Shown piece after piece: positions 56,152 to 64,000 of a stretch of DNA of 64,000 nt. Position numbers and translations under genes: made by a program. How positions within the stretch are numbered: the first letter of the stretch is position 1; every line of letters begins with the position of its first letter. Source of the DNA: Oligoflexales bacterium (lineage in GTDB: Bacteria; Bdellovibrionota_B; Oligoflexia; Oligoflexales; RGVZ01). The DNA lies in the NCBI GenBank assembly GCA_947494335.1, contig CANLUT010000006.1, positions 53,176-117,175 of the forward strand, read 5' to 3'. The notes beneath the pieces are model-generated. The model was not told where the DNA came from. It made no database searches and was given only the letters and a program-made list of their open reading frames with translations.

Positions 56152-57635
56152 CTCGTCCCTCCGTCAGCTGCCATAGGCAGCGTGCCCGCCTCCATAGGCG
56201 TAGATGCAGGCTGGCCAAAATCTTCCGGAAGTTCATGCGTTGTCTTAACCCAATCGAGATTTCGCCTGGTAATACGGGCCATCGTATCTTTGTAAACTGC
56301 GTTGATAACCGCTAAGCCGTTGATCACGTTTCCCAAAGGAAGTCGAATAGGAACAACGAAAGCAGCGCCAAATCCATAAACCCGACTGACGCAAATCATC
56401 CGCTGTAAGACTCGATTTACGGCAAAAAAACCGGCCACTCCTACAAAAAATTGCATCCTAGGCTCTGATAGCAAATCGAGACTAATCGCGCCTGTCCAAG
56501 TACCAACGGCTGCAGCGAATATCCAAATGTAACCCAAAATCATCAAAGGATTAGTTACAAGACCCTTACGATCCCGCATCAGAAAGTACCGATTAACGAG
56601 CCTGTCGGGCCAGCCAATGGACCGCCACGACTGTAATGCAATGCCGAGCGTCCAGCGGGTTTTCTGACGAATACTACGACGAAATGACTTCGGAAAAAAT
56701 TCACGTGTCGCGATCAACTCCCACTTGCCGCTGTCGCCATTTCTATACATCGAAGCTACGAAATCTTGTTGAATTCCTGCCAATCCAGCAACAACACCTA
56801 GCTCGTAGTCTTCCGTCAAACATTGACTATTAAATAGGTAACCGCCATTTTTAAGCTTCTGATTCATCACGAAAGATCGGGACATACACGTACCCACACC
56901 CGCTGATGGAATGGGCCCCCCTAGGAAACTACGAACAAGCATATCCTTCGTGTGGGACTCAGAGAACTCATCGATATACACGCCTGCCACAAGGGCCAAA
57001 TGACTGCGTTGCAGGGAGAAAACTGGAATTTGGATAAAGTCATTTCGTTCCAGGTGCCAATTAACTAATTTTAAAGACTTTGGATGGATGAGGTCCTCAC
57101 TATCGTGCATCAAAAATCCATCAAATTGAATCAGATTGCAACGCTCCCAATCTAGTATAGAATCGACGACCCAATTTAGAATTTGCCCCTTAGACGTCGG
57201 TCCATCTTGGAAATTGATGATACAATGAACTCGCGGGTAGCAAGACTCCAGTTTTTTAACGGCTGTAACCGTCTCTGAATCATTTGGATAACAGCCGATA
57301 AAAAAATGATAGGATGAATATTCAATTCGACCAAGATTTCCAACGATCATCCTCTCGATGATCGAACCCTCGTCCCACGCAGGTACAATCACGGCTAGCA
57401 TCTTTTCGGCACGATCATTCATTTGGTCCATATCGCGTTTACTCAAACGATTGGGACGGATCATCTTTAACCAAGCTACAGCATCAACGAAAAAATCATC
57501 CAGACCCGAAATAAGATATCCCGCCAAAAGCCCGATAAATGTCACCATCAGCAAAGTTGCTGCATGTTCATGAACTCTAGAAAAGAATTCCAGAGTCGAC
57601 GGCGAGCGAAAAAAATCTGTAGCGAATTGAGTCAT
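56148..57635 (-). CDS. Processive GT2 glycosyltransferase, NfrB-like
   Basis: 495 residues. Transmembrane segment at about 25-46, then a GT2 catalytic domain: AVIVPAWDEGSIIERMI, HDSEDLIHP in the DxD position, TEDYELG (catalytic TED) and the processivity motif RQKTRW (QxxRW); several further transmembrane helices follow (about 350-460). ARITRRNLDWVKTTHELP resembles the E. coli NfrB family. The C-terminal c-di-GMP-binding MshEN domain of NfrB is absent. It likely polymerises and extrudes a polysaccharide across the inner membrane. ATG 57635 with GGAG upstream, 1 nt after the previous stop. Confidence 0.9.
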   Translation of the reverse strand: MTQFATDFFRSPSTLEFFSRVHEHAATLLMVTFIGLLAGYLISGLDDFFVDAVAWLKMIRPNRLSKRDMDQMNDRAEKMLAVIVPAWDEGSIIERMIVGNLGRIEYSSYHFFIGCYPNDSETVTAVKKLESCYPRVHCIINFQDGPTSKGQILNWVVDSILDWERCNLIQFDGFLMHDSEDLIHPKSLKLVNWHLERNDFIQIPVFSLQRSHLALVAGVYIDEFSESHTKDMLVRSFLGGPIPSAGVGTCMSRSFVMNQKLKNGGYLFNSQCLTEDYELGVVAGLAGIQQDFVASMYRNGDSGKWELIATREFFPKSFRRSIRQKTRWTLGIALQSWRSIGWPDRLVNRYFLMRDRKGLVTNPLMILGYIWIFAAAVGTWTGAISLDLLSEPRMQFFVGVAGFFAVNRVLQRMICVSRVYGFGAAFVVPIRLPLGNVINGLAVINAVYKDTMARITRRNLDWVKTTHELPEDFGQPASTPMEAGTLPMAADGGTR

Positions 57636-57636
57636 C

Positions 57637-58422
57637 TTAGATCTCCCCAGACAGAACAAGCAAAAACCTTGCCGCATCACGGGAGTGAATAGTTTCCATT
57701 ATGTCACGATCGAATCTCTCGCCAAACTGAGCACGTAACCCCATCGAAAGAGGCCAAACTTGGTAGTCCAAAGACAAACCAACGCCTAAAAACATCCAAC
57801 TCCGACATCCTTCTACACACTCATGATAAAAAGATGCATCAATCGGATGCATCCCTACTATCAGATCTCTGGATCCCATTGAGACAGCTGATACGCGGAA
57901 CCACCCGGACCCCGAGGGTATGTCGCCACCTTTGCTTTTGATAATCTGAGAAAGTTCGACGTACCAACTAGCAGTTAAATCGTCACTGACTGACTGGTGC
58001 GTGCTCCCGTTAAGACTCAAAAGGAAAGCTATCTCTTCACCACTCTGCGCTTTCCACAAACCGTTTCTCCGCTTCTCCGCAAAATGACGCCCCTCCAAAA
58101 ATAGAGATAATGGCGTTGTAGGATTCGAAAACCGAATCCCAGCACCAAGACGCGATATAAGGCGTTCATAGCCATAGAACTGATTGACCCGTTCACGTTG
58201 CCCAGCCATTAACACGTAAGGCCTAACAGCACTAACATGATCTCCAGCATATGCGTGAACTCTCGCTGATGAGATATCTTCGAAGCTCGAGTGCGATGAT
58301 GTTTCTGATCGTTCAAACAGCCAAGTCGACTGCTCACCATAAAAGTCAAGGTCAACAGCGCCCGCTGCGGATGTCCACCCCGAGAAAATAAACAGCAAAG
58401 TCGAAAAAATAAATCGAAACAT
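57637..58422 (-). CDS. Outer-membrane-barrel-like protein of the polysaccharide operon
   Basis: 261 residues. Signal peptide (about 1-22), then alternating amphipathic strands with frequent aromatic ends (for example AVRPYVLMAGQRERVNQFYGYERLISRLGAGIRFSN, WYVELSQII, VGLSLDYQVWPLSMGLRAQFG), consistent with a small beta-barrel. Position before an NfrB-like synthase parallels the C-terminal domain of NfrA. I prefer ATG 58422; a GTG at 58431 is possible. First gene of the operon, with a promoter candidate at 58456-58483. Confidence 0.7.
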   Translation of the reverse strand: MFRFIFSTLLFIFSGWTSAAGAVDLDFYGEQSTWLFERSETSSHSSFEDISSARVHAYAGDHVSAVRPYVLMAGQRERVNQFYGYERLISRLGAGIRFSNPTTPLSLFLEGRHFAEKRRNGLWKAQSGEEIAFLLSLNGSTHQSVSDDLTASWYVELSQIIKSKGGDIPSGSGWFRVSAVSMGSRDLIVGMHPIDASFYHECVEGCRSWMFLGVGLSLDYQVWPLSMGLRAQFGERFDRDIMETIHSRDAARFLLVLSGEI

Positions 58423-58455
58423 AACCGCCACCCCCGTGACCTAAAGCCGCGGAGG

Positions 58456-58483
58456 TTTGTACGCTAATTATTCGTTTGTTCAA
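58456..58483 (-). promoter_or_regulatory. Candidate promoter of the polysaccharide operon
   Basis: On the minus strand TTGAAC (58478-58483), 16-nt spacer, TACAAA (58456-58461), about 34 nt before the first gene. Moderate match only; separates the operon from the giant repeat gene upstream. Confidence 0.35.
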
Positions 58484-58581
58484 CGAAGATGTGTAAATAA
58501 AACTAAGTTTTTTTGACCTAAGGTCGCGTCACTTAAACCGCTACGCGCGCAATAGGATGAAGTGCGCGATTTCGAGCATAT

Positions 58582-61500
58582 TCAGGGACCTGCATACTTG
58601 CGAATCCACCAATCAGCGCCACTTGAGCCACCTATTTTATTCGATCCATACCCGATCATGTAAACATTATTGGCGTCATTTGAACCGCCACTGATCACTA
58701 CCGCGGTAACCTGATCTGCACCACCGATACCGTCAATGACTAGATCCCAGCTCGAAGTATTCTCAACGAGCGAGGAGTTAAACTGCCGCAGCCATAAATC
58801 TTGTGTGCTAACTGTCTTATATCCACCTACATAAACCTTGCCATTACTATCGACAGCAATACTATTTGCCTCATGATTGCCGCTAATGCCTGTACTGAAG
58901 TCAGCTTGCTGTGTCAGGGTTGAACTGTATTTTCTGATCCACCAATCCTTATCCGTGGTCGTATTAGTCCCAGTAACATATACATTTCCGGAAGAATCCA
59001 ATCGAATCGCAGCAGCAAAGTCACCAGAACCTGCAGAATTTCCGGTAGCGGTTGATTCTATACTGCAATCTGACATCCTCAGACGTTTCACAACCATTTG
59101 CTTATCTGGACCTGTAACGGTCTTAAATCCAGCGATATAAACCTTGGATGACGAATTATTAACAGCTACTGCCAGAGCCCGATCAGATAGACTTGCACCA
59201 CCCTCATCAAGTTTTTGCTCGCAAGACAGAGTACCATTGGACTGGAATTTCTTAACCCAAATATCCTCACCTGTTGATCCGCCAGCCAAATCGCGACCAT
59301 AACCTACAACGTATACGTTACCGCTCGAATCTGCTGCAACACCCAACGCCTCATCGTCACCATTTCCAGAATCAACCAGCATGTCCCAATTTGATGTATC
59401 TTCGACTCCAGCAGAGTTGTATTTTTTGATCATCCAGTCCCAATCACTTCCGTTCCAGCGCGATCCCGCGACGATCACGTTACCAGAGGAATCTACGGCA
59501 ACCGACCTTGCAATTTCATCAGTTCCGCTGTCACCAACATCCTTATTCCAGTTGATCGTGTCCTCAAAGCCGCGTTTAGAGTACTTTTTAATAAGCCAGT
59601 TTTTATCGCTTCCCGTGTGATAGCCAACTGCATAAAGGTTACCGTCACTGTCTACCGCGCCTGCCAATGGCTTATCATCGCCGCTACTTTGGTCGTAAGC
59701 AAAGTCCTTGTTCCAAGCATTTGAGGTCTCGCTCACAGACCATGTAAATGTGTTAGTTCCATAACTTGTCTGTGCCTGACCCGCACCATCTGTTGCCTTA
59801 GCTGACACCGTGTAAGTAATACCTCGCAGGAATTCTGAGTCTTCGAAGTCACGTGACCAACTGGTTGTACCCGTTACAGAAACCCAGTTTGGACAAGTCG
59901 CTGTGAAGTCATGTGCTGCGGAATCGTAACAGTTTCCGGTACCCTCTTTTATAGATATGCTCACCGACGATACACCAGTTGAAGAGTCCGCAGCGGTTCC
60001 GGAAATGGTAGCGGTAGTACCAGCAACTGTTGCCTGTGTTATAGTCCCTGTTGTTGAGACTGTTGAGGTTGGAAGCACGGTGTCCCGGGTAAATGCAACC
60101 GATGCACTATAAGCAGGAGTGTTCCCTGCAGTGTCAGTCGCCTTCACGCAAACTTTCCAAGACCCATCGGCAGTGAAGCCAGCATTGTTCGTCTTTGGAA
60201 TCGAGCTAGCATAAACTAGAGATGCGTCACAAGTGGTCGCGGAGGTAGCGACAGCATACGAAATCGCGTCTTGCCCAGAAGCCGTAACTGAGGCCACTGT
60301 GTCGGATGCCGCCGTCGAGTCCGCAGCCGTTAGGTATCCATCACCAACAACCGCAGCCAACGCAACTGCAGAGATCGACGGAGCACCATAGTCTGTCGTG
60401 AAATTTGCCGATGTGCCGTAAGCTTTATTTCCCGCGGCGTCGGAGATCTCAGCGCATAAACGGTAAGTGTTACCACCCACCAAGGATCCATCGTCTGTAT
60501 TGGGCATCGATCCAAATGTAATGCTTGCACCACAAGTGGTAGCCGAGGACGTTACCGCATAGGAATTTGATGAATTTCCAGAGGCGGTCAAGGTTCCCCC
60601 TAGGGATGTGGAGGCTGCATGCTCTACCGCACTGAGATAACCGTCAGCCACCGCAGAACCCAACGCCAGTGAAGTAAATGTCGGACCTGACGTATCAACA
60701 TCGACGTTACCGGAGGATCCATAGGTGATATTGCCGGCGCCATCTGTTAGTTTCACGCAAACTTTATAAGAACCATCAGTCGAAATGTCAGTCGTGTTAG
60801 CTGTCAAAGTCGCCGCGTAGGTTAGCGAACCATCACAACTAGTGCCAGATGTCACCGCTTTGTAGTTGGCTGCCGCAAAACCCGATGCCGTGAGCAGACC
60901 AAGAATGGATGTCGAGGTCGCCCTGTCAGCGCTATTGAGATAACCATCTGAAGCTGGACCCGCAAGCGCCAGAGATGTAAACGATGGGACTGCCGTATCG
61001 AGTACAAACGAACTGGACGCTCCATATGCGGGCGTATTGCCAACGCTATCTGTTCCGCGTGCACAGACCTTATAATTGCCGTCAGCACCAAAATCCGTGC
61101 TATTTGCCTGAGGAATGCTAGCCGACCAGCTTGAGACCGCAGAGCAAGTGGTCGCGGAAGCTACCAGGGCGTAGTCGATAGAATCCTGTCCGCTAAATGA
61201 CGCGGCACCTGTCAAATTGTTATTTAATAACTTGTCTGCAGAGTTGATAAATCCATCGGCTGCATCACCCGACAATGCCAGTGACGTAAAAGTTGGGGCC
61301 ACTGTATCCACTGCAAACGTCGCAGACGCTCCGTAAACGGCGTTGCCTGCATTATCAGACAGTTTGACACAAACCTTATAATTACCATTCAAACCGGCAA
61401 AATCGGAACCCACCGGCGCTGTGGATGCAAATCCAGACTGGGTTGAACACGAAGCCGAGCTTAACAGTTTCAAGTATTCGGTGAGGTCGTATCCACTTCC

Positions 61501-64000
61501 TGTCAATGTGTCAACCACAGCCGCCGTACTGGAAGTCTCAGAACCATTGATGGAGGAATTACCCGCCGCATTAGCCAAAGCGATACTTATAAACGTCGGC
61601 AGAACATTGTCGAATGCGAGGTTGCTCGTACTGCCATAGGTGGCGTTACCTGCAGCATCTGTGAGTTGGACACAGACTTTATAGTTTCCAACTGACGTAA
61701 ATCCGGAGTCGTTTGCCTTAGGAATCGCAGCTACCCAACTTAGCGGTAGAGCGCATGTTGCAGAGCTTGAGACGAGAGCGTACTGCAAAGATGTGTAGCC
61801 TGAAGCAGTGAGCGTACCTGCGATATCAGTCGATGCTGTATGCTCAGCTTGATTGATGTATCCATCAGCTGCCGTATTGGCCAGAGCAATGGACGTGAAG
61901 CTTGGACTAGAGGCGTCGTAGACGAATGTACCGGAAGAGCCGTAAGCCTTAGGGTTACCAGCAACATCCGACAATTCCACGCATACTTTGTAGGAACCCC
62001 CGTCTAAGGAAATCCCGGAATCATCTGCTGCAGGTACAGACGCTCCATAAGTTACAGCAGCATTACACGTCGTTGCACCCGTAACAAGTGCATACTTAGC
62101 AGTGTCGTAGTTTGTAGCGACGAGGTTGGTGACGAGTGCCGCTGTGGTTGCATGCTCGACTGGATTTAGATAGCCATCCGATACGACTGAAGTTCGGTCA
62201 ATTGACGTAAAGCTAATCGTGACGTTCGATGATGTGATCGTCGATGATGAGCAGTATCCGTATTGGTTAACAGCATCACCGACGCGGACGCATACCTTAT
62301 AGGCACCACTATTATCAAAAGCGCTGGCATTTGAGCCAGGAACCGCTGCGGCGAATGTCTGTGTAGCGTCGCAAGCAGCAACTGATGAGATGACCGAGTA
62401 TTTAGTTGACGACGCTGTCGAACTAGAGCCTGTAACGCCGCTAATCAGCGCTGTGGAGTTAAGATGCTCGACGCCGTTGATGTAACCGTCAGCTGCGTCA
62501 CCAGCCAGAGTTGCGCCTGAGCAGCTTGGAGCCGTGATCAGAGCTGTGAATGCCGACGTTGCACCATACGTTGGAGTGTTACCTGCATTGTCTGATAGTT
62601 TGACACAAGTTTTGTAGGTTCCGCCGTTAGTGGTGATCGATGCAGCATTATTCTGCGGCATCGATCCATAGGTCAAACTGTTATCGCAAGTGGTCGAAGC
62701 TGCAACCAGAGAGTAAGCTGCTGTGTCGTAGCCAGCGGCGGTTAAGGCTCCTGCTAAAGCTGTGGTACCAGATTTCTCGGAGATACTCAGATAGGTGTCT
62801 GCGACCTCCGAGCCGAGAGCCAAGGATGTGAAGCTTGGAGCTGCGGTATCTGCCGTGATAGCCGAGGAAGCACCGTAAGCCGCGTTACCAGCGTTATCAG
62901 AAAGCTTAACACAAACTTTGTAGGTACCGTTTAGGCCAGAGAAGTCACCTCCTGCGGGAGTCGATGAAGAGTAACCCGTCTGAGCGGAGCATGTTGCAGA
63001 ACTAAGTACTAGTTTATACTGAGTCGTATCTTGACCCGTAGCAGAGAGGCTGTTGACGACTGCCGTGCTCCCACTCGCCTCGCCTGCGTTGATGAATGCA
63101 TCCGATGCCGCGTTAGCTAGATCAATCGACGTAAAGACAGGGACGACGTTATCAAATGCTATGTTAGAGGATGATCCGTAGGTTGCATTACCGGCAGCAT
63201 CTGTGAGCTGGACACAAACCTTGTAGTTTTGATTGGTCGCAAAGAGCGCATCATTAGCCTTTGGAATAGCAGAGACCCAGGTTAACGGCAATCCGCAGGT
63301 GGCACTACTTGCCACCAGCGCGTAACGAACCGTCGTATATCCAGAAGCAGAAACTAGACCAGCGACGTCGTTAGGCGCAGCGTTTTCCGATTGATTGACA
63401 TATCCGTCAGCAGCCTCGTTTGTCAGCGGCATGGATGCAAAAGACGGCGCTGTTGCATCATACATAAATGTTGCCGATGATCCGTAGGCCTTAGGGTTAC
63501 CAGCTGTATCAGACAGTTCAACACAAACTTTGTAAGTTGTACCGTCTGATGCTATGGCCACATCGTCCGCAGAAGGAACAGAAGCGCTGTAAGATACTGA
63601 CGATCCGCATGTTGTTGAGCTTGCGACGATTGCGTATTTTGCGGTGTCGTAGTTTGTACCGACGAGGTTAGTGACGAGCGCCGATGCAGCCGCACGCTCC
63701 ACTGGATTTAGATAGCCATCAGATACAACCGAAGTCCGGTCAATGGAGGTAAAGGTAATCGTGACGTTAGATGATGTAATGGTCGATGATGAGCAGTAAC
63801 CGTATTGATTGACGGCATCAGCCACGCGAGCACAGACTTTGTAAGTGCCACTCAAGTTAAAGGCCGAGTGATCAGATCCTGGGACACTGGAGACGAAGGT
63901 TTGCGAGTTGTCGCAAGTCGCAGTCGATGCGATGACAGAGTAGTTTCTTGTCGAAACTGTGCTGCTAGCTCCAGTTAATCCGCTGATCACCGCTGTCGTG
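58582..64000 (-). CDS. Giant repeat protein: Ig-like modules plus C-terminal beta-propeller (5' end off window)
   Basis: At least 1805 residues; the N-terminus lies beyond the right edge. It contains about 13 modules of roughly 100 residues, each with a 'DGYxNxxE' opening, two conserved cysteines (TTC... and YKVC) and an 'AGN..YGSS' end, the look of disulfide-linked Ig-like or cadherin-like domains. One further Ig-like domain follows, then about 380 residues with seven repeats (DSSGNVYVVGY...) typical of an SBBP-type seven-bladed beta-propeller. Probably a secreted or surface protein for adhesion or binding. It precedes the polysaccharide operon by 160 nt on the same strand. Confidence 0.85.
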   Translation of the reverse strand, partial: TTAVISGLTGASSTVSTRNYSVIASTATCDNSQTFVSSVPGSDHSAFNLSGTYKVCARVADAVNQYGYCSSSTITSSNVTITFTSIDRTSVVSDGYLNPVERAAASALVTNLVGTNYDTAKYAIVASSTTCGSSVSYSASVPSADDVAIASDGTTYKVCVELSDTAGNPKAYGSSATFMYDATAPSFASMPLTNEAADGYVNQSENAAPNDVAGLVSASGYTTVRYALVASSATCGLPLTWVSAIPKANDALFATNQNYKVCVQLTDAAGNATYGSSSNIAFDNVVPVFTSIDLANAASDAFINAGEASGSTAVVNSLSATGQDTTQYKLVLSSATCSAQTGYSSSTPAGGDFSGLNGTYKVCVKLSDNAGNAAYGASSAITADTAAPSFTSLALGSEVADTYLSISEKSGTTALAGALTAAGYDTAAYSLVAASTTCDNSLTYGSMPQNNAASITTNGGTYKTCVKLSDNAGNTPTYGATSAFTALITAPSCSGATLAGDAADGYINGVEHLNSTALISGVTGSSSTASSTKYSVISSVAACDATQTFAAAVPGSNASAFDNSGAYKVCVRVGDAVNQYGYCSSSTITSSNVTISFTSIDRTSVVSDGYLNPVEHATTAALVTNLVATNYDTAKYALVTGATTCNAAVTYGASVPAADDSGISLDGGSYKVCVELSDVAGNPKAYGSSGTFVYDASSPSFTSIALANTAADGYINQAEHTASTDIAGTLTASGYTSLQYALVSSSATCALPLSWVAAIPKANDSGFTSVGNYKVCVQLTDAAGNATYGSTSNLAFDNVLPTFISIALANAAGNSSINGSETSSTAAVVDTLTGSGYDLTEYLKLLSSASCSTQSGFASTAPVGSDFAGLNGNYKVCVKLSDNAGNAVYGASATFAVDTVAPTFTSLALSGDAADGFINSADKLLNNNLTGAASFSGQDSIDYALVASATTCSAVSSWSASIPQANSTDFGADGNYKVCARGTDSVGNTPAYGASSSFVLDTAVPSFTSLALAGPASDGYLNSADRATSTSILGLLTASGFAAANYKAVTSGTSCDGSLTYAATLTANTTDISTDGSYKVCVKLTDGAGNITYGSSGNVDVDTSGPTFTSLALGSAVADGYLSAVEHAASTSLGGTLTASGNSSNSYAVTSSATTCGASITFGSMPNTDDGSLVGGNTYRLCAEISDAAGNKAYGTSANFTTDYGAPSISAVALAAVVGDGYLTAADSTAASDTVASVTASGQDAISYAVATSATTCDASLVYASSIPKTNNAGFTADGSWKVCVKATDTAGNTPAYSASVAFTRDTVLPTSTVSTTGTITQATVAGTTATISGTAADSSTGVSSVSISIKEGTGNCYDSAAHDFTATCPNWVSVTGTTSWSRDFEDSEFLRGITYTVSAKATDGAGQAQTSYGTNTFTWSVSETSNAWNKDFAYDQSSGDDKPLAGAVDSDGNLYAVGYHTGSDKNWLIKKYSKRGFEDTINWNKDVGDSGTDEIARSVAVDSSGNVIVAGSRWNGSDWDWMIKKYNSAGVEDTSNWDMLVDSGNGDDEALGVAADSSGNVYVVGYGRDLAGGSTGEDIWVKKFQSNGTLSCEQKLDEGGASLSDRALAVAVNNSSSKVYIAGFKTVTGPDKQMVVKRLRMSDCSIESTATGNSAGSGDFAAAIRLDSSGNVYVTGTNTTTDKDWWIRKYSSTLTQQADFSTGISGNHEANSIAVDSNGKVYVGGYKTVSTQDLWLRQFNSSLVENTSSWDLVIDGIGGADQVTAVVISGGSNDANNVYMIGYGSNKIGGSSGADWWIRKYAGP
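60916..64000 (-). repeat. Higher-order tandem repeat, 1542-nt period
   Basis: Matching landmarks recur exactly 1542 nt (514 codons, five modules) apart, for example 62251/63793, 61384/62926 and 61643/63185. The second copy's last module has diverged or been replaced. The edge of the window probably cuts a further copy. Confidence 0.85.

Noticed and set aside
60900-64000. Short regular repeats that could suggest a CRISPR array
   Set aside because: The repeats are coding, in one continuous frame, about 300 nt per module and diverged.

Overview
The window looks like chromosomal DNA from a free-living diderm bacterium. It has a complete elongasome cluster, Tat and lipoprotein signals on many proteins, outer-membrane and periplasmic proteins, and a SUF iron-sulfur operon. 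Many secreted proteases and lipoproteins, a c-di-GMP phosphodiesterase, roughly 50% GC and ordinary Shine-Dalgarno sites fit a Bdellovibrionota/Oligoflexia-type organism. That placement is an inference from gene content, not from a phylogenetic marker. I found no tRNA, rRNA, CRISPR array, transposase or phage gene.

Layout, left to right. At 1-3421, on the minus strand, are a NAD kinase cut by the window edge, an exported alpha/beta hydrolase and a PpiD/SurA-like periplasmic foldase. At 3690-11366, on the plus strand, is the rod-shape cluster mreB-mreC-mreD-mrdA(PBP2)-rodA followed by an LtaS/MdoB-type membrane phosphotransferase. At 11377-19986 are mostly minus-strand single genes: an MFS exporter with a di-haem peroxidase, tatA, speD, secreted proteins of unknown role, a trypsin-like lipoprotein protease and an acetyltransferase. 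Within this stretch, a lipase and a glycine-tailed RRM protein lie on the plus strand. At 20029-26448 is the SUF operon rrf2-sufB-sufC-sufD-sufS-sufU-nfu, tightly overlapping.

At 26839-35730 are an unknown lipoprotein, a MORN-repeat membrane protein, a Tat-exported mannonate-dehydratase-like lipoprotein beside the polyamine transporter potABC, a divergent potD, and ddl. At 35793-49934 are an EAL phosphodiesterase, pta, an M14 carboxypeptidase, a DUF4360 protein, hemW with a cysteine-cluster partner, an unusual Tgt fused to an MnmC-type methyltransferase, and a large S41 peptidase.

The right end holds the most unusual material. A five-gene minus-strand operon (58422 down to 51289) encodes a small outer-membrane-like protein, a processive NfrB-like GT2 glycosyltransferase, a DUF2334 (polysaccharide-deacetylase-like) protein, a 600-residue exported protein of unknown function and a GH113-like glycosidase. 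The set has the parts list of a synthase-dependent exopolysaccharide system (compare Pga, Pel and the N4 glycan receptor system) but matches none that I recognise. Downstream, an aminotransferase gene has its ribosome-binding site buried in a perfect 13-bp hairpin. Upstream lies the 3' end of a giant repeat protein: about 13 Ig-like modules with an exact 1542-nt higher-order period, ending in a seven-repeat beta-propeller.
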